Assembly (NCBI RefSeq): GCF_964355755.1
Contig: NC_092676.1
Coordinates: 28,130,288-28,194,287 of the forward strand
Reading direction: 5' to 3'
From: Antedon mediterranea
Lineage: Eukaryota > Echinodermata > Crinoidea > Comatulida > Antedonidae
DNA: 64,000 bases
The position numbers and the translations under genes are program-made. Shown here piece after piece: positions 16,847-28,361 of this stretch. Each line of letters opens with the position of its first letter. The stretch's first letter is position 1. A model generated the notes under the pieces. The model was not told the origin of the DNA, searched no databases, and saw only the letters and a list, made by a program, of their open reading frames with translations.

Positions 16847-18762
16847 ATGCCGGCTGGGAGAAGGTGGAACCAAACCCTATTGGGCCTGCTTGTTGTCATG
16901 TTTCTGCTAAACACGTGGCTTATGAGAACAGTTAATTGGATGGGTGAGTGAGCAGTATGATGACGCAACACAACATAGTTAACCAATCACATGCGACAGA
17001 TTAATTGTCGCTTGTGATTGGTCAAAAGTGTGTTACCTCTTTAAAGATGACTTTGGCGACGACGGCGACTCACGATGAGTTTATGTTAATTGCAGTTGTT
17101 ATGACGTAACGAACTGAATTGGTTGGCCTAAATATAAAATATATTTTTCAGGTAATCTACCGTGCATGACCAATTCTTTGAAAATCCCAAGACAAGATTC
17201 TAATACGGGTAAAAAGGTAAATTTCATTATTAATTTTGAAGTCTTTTAAAATTAATTTTGTTTGTAGGCCTCGCGCTCGTTGAGTATATCCTCTCTTCTT
17301 TTGTTGGTATTTTGACACAAGGTTGTGTTTTGAATCATTCAACAGCATTTTAAAGAAATCAATGTTATTATTTTTTAAACAGGGTAACTGGCAGCCAGAC
17401 CTTTTCGGAATTCGAATTGAGCATCGGAAAGATGGTATGTTCCATGTTTTAAGTGAATACGTTTTATTTAAGTTGTCAGGTTTTACACCTTTCAAATAAA
17501 TGAAACATTCTGAAGCTGCTCAAAGTGGTTTCTGTCTCATAAATCAAAAGCTGCTTAAGCGTAAAAAAATACGTTTATATAAAATAGATCAAATTTATCT
17601 TATTTTAGGTTTTCTGACAATAGGCATCCCAACGGTCCATCGTGATAAAGGTTTCTACATTATCGACACACTTCAATCAATTGTTGATAACACGTCTGAA
17701 GGTGATAAGAAGATGTTAACAATCATTGTATTTACCGCCGATTCCAATACAACCTACAACCAAAAAGTCTTTCAAGAAATCAACACAAAGTTTGCAAGTT
17801 ACGTCACTTCCGACGTAATACGCGTCATCAATACTCCGCGTAGTTACTATCCGGATCTCTCGAATTTAAAACGGAATTTCGGCGATAGTGAACAACGTGT
17901 TGTCTGGAGAACAAAACAAGTTCTAGATTATTCATATCTCTTTCAGTACTGCAGTGATTTATCAAAGTATTATTTACAGCTTGAAGATGACGTCAAAGCT
18001 AGTCCAAAATTCGTGCAATCGATTCAAGAATATATATATTTAAATAAGAATGAGAACTGGAGCATTTTAGAGTTTTCTGAGCTAGGGTTTATCGGAAAGT
18101 TATTCCGCTCCACAGATTTGAATCGGTTTCGAGAATTTGTCTTAATTTTCTATGCTGATCAACCGATAGATTATTTGTTAAAGTATTTTCAGATACTGAA
18201 CGGACAGACGAAATCGCTACTACGTGTACCTTCTCTGTTCCAACATATTGGAAGTTATTCGTCATTGCAAGAAAAACAACAACCGCTTAAAGATCGATTT
18301 TATGAGGAGAACGTTCGCGCGCATCATTCAGCAGACAATCCGCCAGCTGATATTTACAGTAGCATATCAACTTTTAGTATGTACGCGCCAAAATTAGCAT
18401 ATACAGACGATCCGGGGTACTTCTGGGGACGTGTGCCAAAAGTTGGTGACGTAATTCTAGTTATTTTCCATGAAGCCGTTCGATTGAAGCGGGTGCTTTT
18501 CCAAACTGGTTCATCTGATCATCCTCAAGATGTTCTAAACAGCGCCATCTTAACAGTTGGGAGACAAGTATTAAAGATGGGTACTTCTCCTCCATTGTGC
18601 CAAGACGAGGTTGAGTTGGATGTGTTTAAAGATGGTAAGGTAGATGTGAAGAACATGGATGATAAAATAAAGTATGACGTGGCATGCTTGAAGGTAGTGG
18701 TTACTGGAAGTCAGTCTCAATGGGTGGTGCTCCGCGAAATAGATGTTTGGGTGCTTAAGTAA
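16847..18762 (+). CDS. MGAT4: MGAT4-like N-acetylglucosaminyltransferase (GT54)
   Basis: Four exons: 16847-16943, 17152-17216, 17383-17434 and 17609-18762; 1368 nt, 455 residues. The N-terminus MPAGRRWNQTLLGLLVVMF gives a short basic cytosolic tail and a signal anchor at ~10-28, so it is a type II Golgi protein. The catalytic part begins at FLTIGIPTVHRDKGF and carries YYPDLSNLKRNFGDS, WRTKQVLDYSYLF, the metal-binding YYLQLEDDV, WSILEFSELGFIGKLF and SLFQHIGSYSSL. These are hallmarks of MGAT4 enzymes, which add the beta-1,4-GlcNAc branch to the core alpha-1,3-mannose of N-glycans. The stem is short compared with vertebrate MGAT4A/B (~535 residues). The C-terminal lectin-like domain appears present (YFWGRVPKVGD onward). 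Which MGAT4 paralogue it represents cannot be told. Confidence 0.92.
16956..17110. mobile_element. Possible MITE-2 remnant in MGAT4 intron 1
   Basis: GATGACGCAACACAAC, GTTAACCAATCACATGCGAC and GCTTGTGATTGGTCAA match the interior of MITE-2, and GACGTAACGAACTG may be the decayed right arm. The outer TTCCCACTAG termini are not visible. Confidence 0.4.
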
Positions 18763-19089
18763 TCTCTAATTTTAGGCCTACTATTTTACCGTCCATAGTG
18801 AGTGTTTATATTGCCATTGTATTGATGCCAATAATCACTTCAAACTGTCTTCTGCCTTATTGTTTATCCACGAAGGGCTTTTAAAAATCTGTTACTAAAA
18901 TACGATGGATGGTGCTTGTAACTTTCCACCTCGGACATTTTCTTAACCGTGTGTGCTCATCATGCCAAATATTTTCTTCCACTGGACCAAAAAAAGAAAT
19001 GTTTGTCTCTTCGTTCGCTCGAGTAGACTCGAACCCCAGCTTCCCACGAATCAGCTGCGTTGCACAAATTCTTAATCTCCATTCCTATG

Positions 19090-19266
19090 TGTGGTCCCAC
19101 TAGGACGCAACGCAGTGACGTGTCGACGCAAAGTGCTGTATTGCGTAATCACAAATGGTAACCGAAGACGCAACAGATTTGATTTCACGCAGGCGGGGAC
19201 AAACGCAATTATTAGAAGGCCATTTACTTACGTTGTGTAAATTGCGTCGCTAGTGGGAACCAAGCT
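19090..19266. mobile_element. MITE-2 copy
   Basis: Left end GTGGTCCCACTAGGACGCAA, right end CGCTAGTGGGAACCAAGCTT; the arms are inverted repeats rich in GACGCAACGCA. The interior resembles the longer subtype at 20254. Confidence 0.8.
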
Positions 19267-19308
19267 TAACCAAGTTTTAGAAACATTACGGTATACGGTA
19301 ATTAGTAA

Positions 19309-19461
19309 AGCTTGGTTCTCACTTGGACGCAACACAATGGCATACGCAAGTAAGTTGACCAATCAAAGGGACAATTCGGATGATCCATCGCGTCGTGATT
19401 GGTCGAATTATTTGCGTTTACATCCTTGCATTGGTTCTATAGTGGGACTGGGAACCAAGCT
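19309..19461. mobile_element. MITE-2 copy
   Basis: Left end AAGCTTGGTTCTCACTTGG, right end GTGGGACTGGGAACCAAGCT. The interior has GACCAATCA and TGATTGGTC as an inverted pair of CCAAT boxes. Confidence 0.85.
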
Positions 19462-19918
19462 TAACCAAGGCCCGTCATGTAAGTGATGGGTCTGACGCTC
19501 TCTGGATATATACGTTAATAAAATAAATTGAGAAATTTATTTATCTAAAACCTATCAATCTTATTCGAATAATACGAAAATAATAGGAAAAGAAAGAAAC
19601 ATTAGTTATAAATAATGTTCCTCATTCCGAACCAAATTTAATTATAGCATTCTCATTTTATATTTTAATATTTTTAGATTAATATAGAATATAATCGATT
19701 ATTATTACGGTATTCTATCTGTCTTTGTTAAACATTGTTAGCTTTTATATAAAAATCAATAGCGTTAATAGGAATTCATAAAATTAGTTTGAACATAATT
19801 TATTATTATTATACGTTGATAAATGTTTCATTAGAACGAACTGCCTGCCTGAGGTTTAAAAATTAATGTTGGATCAGAACGAAAAATTCACGTTGAAGCT
19901 GCTCTTGTTTACCTATAC

Positions 19919-20099
19919 AGCGTGGTTCCCACTAGCGACGCAACACAAGGACGTAACGCAACGCAAGTGAATTGACCAATCACAAGCGATTGCTTATTCG
20001 CTTGTGATTGCTAACTGTCTATAACTTCGCTTGTCATTGGTTAAAACGCTTGCGTTGCGTTTACGTCCTCGCGTTACGTTCTAGAGTGGGAACCAAGCT
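19919..20099. mobile_element. MITE-2 copy
   Basis: Left arm CGTGGTTCCCACTAGCGACG, right arm CTAGAGTGGGAACCAAGCTT. Two subtypes of the interior are joined in this copy (AATCACAAGCGAT and CTTCGCTTGTCATTGG). Confidence 0.85.
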
Positions 20100-20253
20100 T
20101 ACACAATATATTCTCAAACATATCATTTTCTGTGTGTAATATAAGATGATTGTTGTGATAACTATGCGCTTTATTTGTTTTAATCTCACCTAAATTGTTC
20201 TTCTAATGAAAAAATTGTGTTGTACTGTATTTTTTGTCTCTATTATATTACTT

Positions 20254-20574
20254 AAGCGTGGTTCCCACTAGGACGCAACGCAGCGACGTATCGACGCAAA
20301 GTATTGTATTGCGTAATCACGAGTGGGAACCGACGACGCAACGTAGGCTACGCAACGTAAAAAATTCCCTTCCAATAATTGTGTTTGGCCCCGCCTTAGT
20401 GATGTCAAACCTGCGATGTTTGCGGCAATGTTGCGTCGTTGGTTCCCACTTTTGATTACTATACGGATAAAGGTTTGATTTCACGCAGGCGGGGACAAAC
20501 GCAATGATTGAAAGGGAATTTTCTTACGTTGCGTAGGTTGCGTTACGTTGCGTCGTCGCTAGTGGGAACCAAGC
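20254..20574. mobile_element. MITE-2 copy, long subtype
   Basis: A 321-bp element with ends GCGTGGTTCCCACTAGGACG and CGCTAGTGGGAACCAAGCTT. Its interior (TTTGGCCCCGCCTTAGTGAT) is shared with the outer element at 26525, and it provides the uninterrupted reference for that nested insertion. Confidence 0.85.
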
Positions 20575-21516
20575 TTTAGTGGTGCATGCGGTATAGAAAG
20601 TATGTTTCGCTTAAAAAAAAATGATTGTCTAGAACAAGAAACAAAATCATTTTCGGTAGAAATGAAAATGATAACATTGAGATTGCGAATGTATATGGAG
20701 ATGAGATACTTCGGCAAACATTTCGCATGTCCATGTCGGCGTTCCATACTTTGATGATGGATTCGGATAGACATTAAGCTCAATACAATCTTTGGTGGCC
20801 TTACACATCTTGACGCAACGAATTTTAGACCTAACGCTTTGTGACTGTATGTAAGAACCTTGAAAACAAACGCCGACATCTGTGTTACGAACGGCGGTAC
20901 CACCACCTGTGTAATAAGACAATGCTTGAAATATTTAATTGATGTCTAAATTGCACCCCGTATCATAGTATAATTAGTTGGAAACTGAATTAGTCTACTT
21001 GGCTTTACCCTCAGCTTTAACAACTTTGTTATCAATATTGCCAATTAAGATAAATAAATTGATAAATTATTGATTTATAATCAAATACTGATCGATCACA
21101 AAGCAAGCAATACTCTTATAAAAAGCCTATTATGCCAAAATAATACATTGATCGATAGCAGGCAACATACCAATAAGATTAGCCTCCTCTGCAGGGCAAT
21201 CACTACTGTGAAGCTCTGATGTCATATGTGGAGTTGAGATGATAGAAGTTGTTAGTTTTGTTGTCGTGACGTCACCTGTGCTGGCTTAATCAAATTAAAT
21301 TTATTTAGTACTATTTATTATATTTTTTTTTATTGATCATTGATTTCATTCAATAAATTTAAAGAAGTAATGGACCTACCAACTAATGCAGTTGTTTCCA
21401 AAACCTCAGTACTGTGAAGTGATGTTATATCTTTAGTTGTGACGACAGAATACGTCGTTGTTTCTCTAGTTGTGACGTCTTGGGTTGTGGCTGTAAAATG
21501 CAAAATAATAATTATA

Positions 21517-21620
21517 ACGTTGATATAAAGTTTGCGGTACACCACGTATATTAGTTCTGAAAAGAACTACTGAGCTTTAGAACTAATATACGTAGTGTAC
21601 CGCAAACTTTATATCAACAT
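21517..21620. mobile_element. MITE-3 copy (palindromic)
   Basis: Arms ACGTTGATATAAAGTTTGCG and its complement at 21601-21620 enclose TACACCACGTATATTAGTTC and its complement: a nearly perfect hairpin in a lectin A intron. A second copy at 33639 is split by a LINE. Confidence 0.8.
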
Positions 21621-22672
21621 TTGATTTCGTCATGCAAACCTTCAAACAATAAATAATTATAACATTATACTTAATAAGTTTAATTGTGTCAACAAATAAG
21701 TTAAAGAGAGATAAGTTACACAAGAGGCGCTTAATTTCAAAATCGTGTTTGATCATTACTATGAAATTCTGAATTTGAATCTCATTTGGATATCCTTAAA
21801 ATGCAGTCAATCGATTAATAATCAAACATCAATACTGACGATATGTTAAACGGTGGTGGTGGTGAAAACAAAATGAGCATACCAATTTTAGTAGTCTGTT
21901 TGCGAGTTGTCGATATATCTTGAGTAGTTGGTACTTTGCGAGTTGCCGGATCTATTGCTGTACCGCTACCTATACAATAAAAAGGCACGAATTGTCCGAG
22001 TTACCGTACCGTACTTCACTAATATCGGACACCAATCCGATCATTAATCCTTACCAGTACACTCATCTTCAATATTCTTTACGAATAATTATCATTTCAT
22101 CTTTACTTCAGAAATTTTACATCCGTATAATACAGTCAATTATAAAATTATCAATAAATAATAATTCGTTATTAGCGATATTTGATCGTTTTTGTTAATA
22201 ATGAATAAATAATATTACTACAGTAATTAAAAAAGCCAGCCTAGGCATACGTACCTTTTTGGCAAACAAAAGAATTCAATTCCGAGCAGTCAGTTGTATA
22301 CATCTTTTTGTTTACTTTTAGCTTCGCACAATCTTGAATACAAACAGTCTATTATTCAACGCATATTATTTACAAAATGTCTACATTCATAATGTGTTCT
22401 TGGCTGAATCTCCAGATTAATTTGCCACGTTTTGTTGCGCGTCTAGCCTGTGATCTAGACGGCGATTCGGCTTAATATTCGTTAAAAGAAGAAAGAACAT
22501 TTTGGCACACGTGGCGTGTTGTAACTATACTTTCATTAGGCTAAAGAAATAACAAGAAATGGTTACTTTTGTTCTTATTCTTATAGATTTCCTTATCTTT
22601 AAATTGTATAATATTTGACTACGAGACGAATAGCCCTAATATATAAAGTTTCCAATAAGCACATCTCTTTAA

Positions 22673-22993
22673 GGGCGTGTGGCGCAGCGTGTTGGACGTT
22701 GGACTACCGATCGTCAGACCTAGGTTCGAATCCAACTCTCGTCGCATTGCTTGTATCCGTAGGCAAGATACTTTACTTACGTTGCCTCTCTCCACCCAGG
22801 TGTATAAATGGGTACCCAGTTAGATCTAGACACAACTTTGCGCTGGTTACCGGCTGCATTATGGGAGTATGTTTCCATACGTGTTTGATCCCAAAAAAAT
22901 ACTGGGGTAATAAATTGCTTGTAAAGCGCCTTTGAGCATGAATTACTCATGAAAAGGGCGCTATATAAATGTGGTATTATTATTATTATTATC
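22673..22993 (+). mobile_element. tRNA-derived SINE, full length
   Basis: The tRNA-like head GTGTGGCGCAGCGTGTTGG includes a B box GGTTCGAATCC near 22731. The body (GGGTACCCAGTTAGATC) is followed by AAGCGCCTTTGAGCATG and the tail GGGCGCTATATAAATGTGG with an ATT repeat. The tail resembles those shared with LINE partners in other deuterostomes. It sits in a lectin A intron, parallel to plus. Confidence 0.8.
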
Positions 22994-24300
22994 TCTTTCA
23001 AAACACATGCAGTCGGAGTCGGGCATCCGACACAATAAAACTTGACAATCACTTTTCTACAATTAATTCCAATTCATTTCAATTTTAAAAGTAAAAGCGG
23101 CGGCGCACTGCGGACTATCGTCATCATCTTACCTCCGTCATCTGATTTGTGTTCCACTGGCTCTCCATCGGGTTGTACAACCCATGTCAACATGGAATTC
23201 TAAACGTAAATATTGGTACATAGAACAGTTATGACAAATAAAATCGTTACTACCACATTTAGACATTTGTAATTTTGTACTTCGCAACGAATACTGTTGT
23301 ATAGTATATTGTGGAAAATATAGAAGTTGTTAAATATTAGGATGTTTTCGATGGCGAAAGAAGAGTGTCAAATTATTGGTTCTCCTAAAAGTAGGAAATA
23401 AAATATGTACTGGGCATGCGCATCCATTAACTCTATTATAAGCCTACATGCAATGTTAGTATGTATTAAGTGAAGCGATGGGCAGCTATGCAGATGACCA
23501 TGACAATATTACATCTTTTTTGTGTATGTAGGGCATTCAAAATAATCCTCAACAAAGAAGAAGAAATAGAACAAGACATTAAACTAACCAGTCTGTAGTA
23601 TCCAATCCAATCATATTGGTTTTTGTGTAGTTTTGTTACTGCATGGGCTTGATCGGTGCTCACGCCTGCTAAGTTTGCACCGTCGGACTCACAATGTGTC
23701 TGCGAATCTTGCCATGCTAGAACCAAAATGTATCATCAATAGCCGGGACTCTAACATAGAAACTTCCATTCATTATCATACTCTATTCTAGTATGTTCAA
23801 TTCTATTTACCTTTAATGCGATAGGGGCTTTGCTGAGGATACATTTAGGTTTAATTATTTTTAGTATCATAATTTCTTTAGTCAACGATGCAAACATATT
23901 AAATGAAAAGCCTATTATAGTCTGAGAGGCTTTCAAAATTGACGAGGAGACAATATCATAATAACCGTAAACTAATCGAATGAGACCCTCAGTCGAATCG
24001 TGGGTATACAAGTAATTAGGCCTACAGCATGAGTGCATTATAACCAAATTATTAATTTCTAATTATACTCAAATATCTACATTATAGTTGGGTTGAACCA
24101 ACACTACAAACAATGTCTGTCGTCAATTAATTGCACAGTCTGTAAAAATATGCGTCGCAATTTGGAATAAAGATTGGTTCCCGGACTTGGACGCAACGTA
24201 AGGACAAGGAAGTAATTTGATCAATCCGACGCGGTACACGTCATCCGAACTGCTTTGAGATTGGTAAACCCAATACGCCTACGTCATTGCGTCCACTTAA

Positions 24301-25887
24301 AGCCTGTTTTCCTGTCGACGTTATTCGACGATATCGTCGTTGATCGTTAAAAGTTCAACGACGATCGCTTGAAAACGGTCAAGTTGAAATGATAACGATA
24401 GCGAGTACATTTTCCTGTAAATCGTTAAAGTGGAGCTACACTCAGACTTTCTCAGCTTATATTATGTTTAAGTATGTTTAATTGAAAGTGATTACATAAA
24501 AAAAACCAGGAAAAATACGGAAATATTTTCCAAAAACTCATTTCTAAAAAAATCGGTCAGAAAATAGTGTTTTAACAAATTACAGTTTTTCAGTAACTTA
24601 GGGGTTATTAGTTTACAATACGTCGCGAAACGCGTTACACTTAGCGACTGACGCGTTTTAGTCGCCGGTTCAATGCATTGATGAAATGTCTCCCCTTTGG
24701 TAAATTATGTGTCGAAAAATGGGGAATAAATTTTATACACACAATTAATACGATTTGTTTAGGCCTAAGTAATATTTCCGATAAGAATGTCAGTATAATT
24801 TACATGTAACCTCATGATTTTCACTGTACAACAACAGCATAATAATCTTATCAGATTGCTTTTAACTTTAAGCTAGGGCTAGGCCTAGCTAAGCCGTCTG
24901 CTCAGCCAAGCTAGCCTTGAATTTTTGTCTAGAGGCCTATGTATTCATAGGCATGGTCGTTTCGCCCCATTTATCGTTCCTGGGTTTTCTCGCACATTAA
25001 GAATTGTGAAACACACAATCCTATACAGAACAAGAGTAGTAAAGAGTAGTAAAGCGATGTGCAAGCTTAGACCTGACTGAAAAGCAACTATTCAGGCACC
25101 CTATCATGGCCCATGGGTAGGCCAAGGTCGGGTGCCAGCAAAACAAACTTCACTGCTGTCAGCCTAGCTAGAGGCCAAGCAGCAACGGTACATACCTACA
25201 CTCTAGTAGGCCTAGGCCTAGCTTTATTGAATATATAGCCACGTCTTTCTCAAATCTCGTTAAATTTGACATTTTAGTAATAGTCTCATAATCACATTAT
25301 TACACTGTGAAACATAATAGGGTCATATTCAGAATGTTTTAATATACTTTTCGCCCGTCAAAAATAACATCGCGACAAAATAACAGATCGCCAGCACTGC
25401 AGTAGTGTGATTGTGAAAAATGTCACGTGATCGTACTCCCTAGCAAAATAAAAAACCCAATTGGACCCGAACGGGGGAAAGTGTCTATTTACGCAAAATT
25501 GCGCAATGTATACGTGATAAAAATACCAGAAATAGAAAGATCTGGAAAAATTACATAAATATACATTTTACATTTTTTTTTTTGGTGAAGAAATGAATTT
25601 TTTAGGATTATTCAAATATACCCCCCTTTTGCATGTAAAAGAATAGGAAATTACAAGGTATCCCCCCAAAACGCAAAAAGGCGTGATTTTCAAGAAAATC
25701 GTACTCATTGAAAAAAATTTCAAAAAAATATGAAGTATAAGGGATGATATTTTTAAATAATAGTTGAAATGTATGAGAAATAGTAATTTTCTGGGTGGAG
25801 CTCCACTTTAACATTTGAATGCTTACGTAGAAGATTGCCGATTATTGTTAACGATAGCATTGAATAACGTCGACAGGAAAACAGGCT
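24301..25887. mobile_element. Element B: TAA-flanked inverted-repeat transposon, itself interrupted
   Basis: Termini AGCCTGTTTTCCTGTCGACG and its complement CGTCGACAGGAAAACAGGCT, flanked by TAA on both sides (24298-24300, 25888-25890). Without the inner element C it would be ~204 bp, a typical MITE. The TAA duplication suits PIF/Harbinger-type mobilisation. Confidence 0.82.
24429..25807. mobile_element. Element C: TTAA-flanked non-autonomous transposon
   Basis: 1379 bp with termini AGTGGAGCTACACTCAGA and TCTGGGTGGAGCTCCACT (inverted, two mismatches), flanked by TTAA at 24425-24428 and 25808-25811. TTAA target use is characteristic of piggyBac-type transposases. No transposase frame is visible. 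It is inserted in element B. Confidence 0.78.
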
Positions 25888-26284
25888 TAAGAACCAAGCT
25901 TTGGCATCACACGCAATCGTATAAACGTCGCACCAATGATACCCTCCATATTGTCGCACTTTTATACACAGTTATAATAATCTTTATTGTCTTTCTTTCT
26001 TGTTTGTTCTTTTTCACATACATAAAATCAAAACTAAAGACAAAAGGCCAAAAAAAAAAGCTTTCGCTTATCGAGTTTTGGCCTTTTAAAATAAATAAAA
26101 CTTAAACTAGAACGTATATCATTTCTGAGAAAAAAATATCTGAAGAAAATTTATTACATAAATGAAAATTAATAACTCACTGGCAAATCTGAATATGACA
26201 TAAGTAATAGAAGAGTATTATACACATTTTTTGTTTGTTTTTTAAATAGAAAAAACTAGAAATGATAGAGTAATGATATTTCAT

Positions 26285-26286
26285 GT

Positions 26287-26336
<50 letters not shown>

Positions 26337-26338
26337 AG
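26285..26338. repeat. AGT microsatellite next to a lectin A splice donor
   Basis: An uninterrupted AGT run lies a few bases inside the intron from the donor of exon 26352-26450. On the transcribed strand it is an ACT/TAC run directly after GTAAGTACCG. Confidence 0.95.
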
Positions 26339-26524
26339 TTACGGTACTTACTATTCAGAATGTCATAGGCTTTAAAACAAACTTCGCCAATCAACGTCCA
26401 GTCCGGTTCACAACTTGTAGAAATAACATGCAATATTGGTAGATCAATACCTAAAATGGACACATTAACACACGTCATATTTGTCATTTCAATACTGCAG
26501 TTCACCAACTAGGCCTATATAGTA

Positions 26525-26962
26525 AAGCGTGGTTCCCATTAGAACGCAACGCAGCGACGTATCGTGCTTTATTGCGTATAGTAGGCCTAATCACAAGTGG
26601 GAACCGACGACGCAACATTGCTGCAAACATCGCTAGCAGGTTTGACATCACTCAAGCTTGGTTCCCACTAGAACGTAACGCAAGAACGTAAACGCAACGC
26701 AAGCGTTTTAACCAATGACAAGCGAAGTTATAGACAGTTTCTATAACTTCGCTTGTCATTGGTTAAAACGCTTGCGTTGCGTTTACGTCCTTGCGTTACG
26801 TTCTAGTGGGAACCAAGCTTAAGGCGGGGCCAAACACAATTATTGGAAGGGCATTTTTTACGTTGCGTAGCCTACGTTGCGTCGTCGGTTCCCACTTGTG
26901 ATTACGCAATATAGCACTTTGCGTCAATACGTCGCTGTGTGGCGTACTAGTGGGAAACAAGC
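26525..26962. mobile_element. MITE-2 long subtype, interrupted by a second MITE-2
   Basis: Outer ends GCGTGGTTCCCATTAGAACG and ACTAGTGGGAAACAAGC. Compared with the intact copy at 20254, the sequence is split within GACATCACT/AAGGCGGGG by the palindromic copy at 26655-26819. Confidence 0.85.
26655..26819. mobile_element. MITE-2 copy, near-perfect palindrome
   Basis: 165 bp with two arms of ~80 bp that are almost exact complements (AGCTTGGTTCCCACTAGAAC ... GTTCTAGTGGGAACCAAGCT). The lack of decay suggests recent insertion. Confidence 0.9.
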
Positions 26963-27133
26963 GAATATTTTGGTAGGGAGACGCAAAGGCGTGTTTTAGT
27001 TTGACGCCCTTTGACGCAAAATAATTGTAACCAACTTTTTTATAATAATGTAAATTTGATTTGATAGTTAAGGAATTAATTATTTAAAAATCAACTTACC
27101 TAAAATGATTACTACTACTGACCAGAATTGCAT

Positions 27134-28361
27134 ATTTCCATGCGATTGTTAACGTTTACGACTAACAGTCAGATAGCACTCACGTTCTGTCAATTAACAA
27201 CAAAAAAACACACCAATTAAAAAAAACGACGATGACGACGCACTTTTTTACGGACGACCACTAATAGTTATCTAAAAGTTATATAACATCAATTACATTA
27301 AATCAATAAAACAACGTATGTGTAATCATAACGATGATGAACATTATTGACTCAACGCTAGTGCTGAATGGTCTCTCCTGGTGACGTGATGAATATGCTA
27401 AAATATATACCCAGCCAATCAGATCAACTCAACCATTAAGGCGATCGCGACATGTGAGAAGCAAAAAATAAATAAAACAATACCGTGTCGCTATGAGAAG
27501 TAATAAATTATGAACTATGTGTTGAACGTACTCGACGAAGCATAATCTAAAGAAAAGAAATAAAAATGTACCAATTTACCAGACAAATTCGTAGTACGTT
27601 ACGTACCTGAATGCAGGTCTCATATTTCAATGACAAGGCAAACATGGTAAATCTCCCCGCGGGGGTGACAGGGGGGGGGGGGAGCTTCCCCGACTGACCG
27701 TGCTTGCAATCAAAATACTCAACGCAAAAAGCATTAAATGTCACTCCTAAAAGTTTGACCTATTCAGTAATGAAATATTGTTCTTTTAATGTAGGCCTAA
27801 ACCTGCAATGTGATTATTCGGTCTGTTGTCGAGTATCTTAAGATATATAGGAGAAATATATAAGAGTGTCACACGCCTGATTAAGTTTTAGGACACACTT
27901 TATTTAGGTACTTTGGTATTAACAATATCAGGGAAGAGTAAAATTAGTCTTTTCTCTTCCCTGTCTTCCCTGAAAATATTAGGCCTATGGCTAAAGGACA
28001 AATGACACACGTTAATATCCGCAACTTCTATTAATTTTTCCTTTAATTTCCTTTTAAAAATCTTATTACAACCCTGAATATCTTTGAAACATTATTAAGA
28101 TTGAGTTTCTGGACAATTTCCGTTGTGGCTACAGTAAATTGCCTTAATGACTATCTATTGAATTAGTTAAAAGAGTTGGTGTTTCAAATTCAACTTACAA
28201 CTAAATTATCCCTAGTTTATCGTATTGCAATTAAAGACGTTAGAAATGTAAGAAAAAAGTTCATATGTATATAAATGATATAGATTTAATAATTTGTATA
28301 GTTTCAAGACCAACATCATCAGCTAACCATGCTCTTTGCTTTCCCAAAACCTCAATTTAAC
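27134..28361. other. Spacer between lectins A and B
   Basis: Probably the promoter of lectin A on its left side and the 3' flank of lectin B on its right. It contains one CAGGGAAGAG hairpin (27929-27973) and a G/C homopolymer run near 27670. No gene was found. Confidence 0.5.
27929..27973. repeat. CAGGGAAGAG hairpin element
   Basis: CAGGGAAGAGTAAAATTAGT followed by CTTTTCTCTTCCCTG: a short imperfect palindrome that recurs at 13590, 13732, 38910, 44440 and 56341. Confidence 0.75.

Larger units (their letters stand above)
18763..20646. other. Intergenic region filled with MITE-2 copies
   Basis: Four MITE-2 insertions take up about half of this interval; the rest is AT-rich with no gene. Both neighbouring genes end here (convergent), so it contains only 3' flanks. 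Confidence 0.6.
24169..25902. mobile_element. MITE-2 copy split by a nested insertion
   Basis: Left part from AAAGATTGGTTCCCGGACTT to ACGTCATTGCGTCCACT (24169-24297) and right part GAACCAAGCTTT (from 25891) are the two arms of one MITE-2. Element B was inserted between them. It lies in a lectin A intron. Confidence 0.8.
20647..27133 (-). pseudogene. Lectin A: secreted CTLD / Thr-rich / PAN-like protein, with one apparent frameshift
   Basis: Nine exons on minus: 27100-27133 (signal peptide MQFWSVVVIIL), 26352-26450, 23589-23716, 23133-23199, 22255-22348, 21883-21969, 21380-21490, 21171-21284 and 20647-20906. Exons 2-5 form a C-type lectin domain: CEPDWTLIGEVCFKAY, HCESDGANLAGVSTD, YDWIGYY, DCSELNSFVCQK. 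Exons 6-8 give a Thr-rich stalk (~104 codons). The last exon has six Cys in a PAN/apple-like spacing ending SQCYHFHFYRK. It is probably a secreted recognition protein. Exon 5 is 94 nt where phase needs a multiple of three, and reading it from the upstream frame meets TGA just before DCSELNSFVCQK; one extra T near 22299 explains this. It may be a pseudogene, a sequencing error, or a misplaced acceptor. All other junctions stay in frame. Confidence 0.75.

Noticed and set aside
22673-22750. Functional tRNA gene
   Set aside because: A and B boxes are present, but the body and tail are those of a SINE and no clean acceptor stem closes.
23132-23199. QPD sugar-specificity motif in lectin A (WVVQPDGEP)
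   Set aside because: In alignment with lectins B and C (SDPGG) it sits in the W-x-D-G strand, not in the long calcium loop, so it is probably coincidental.
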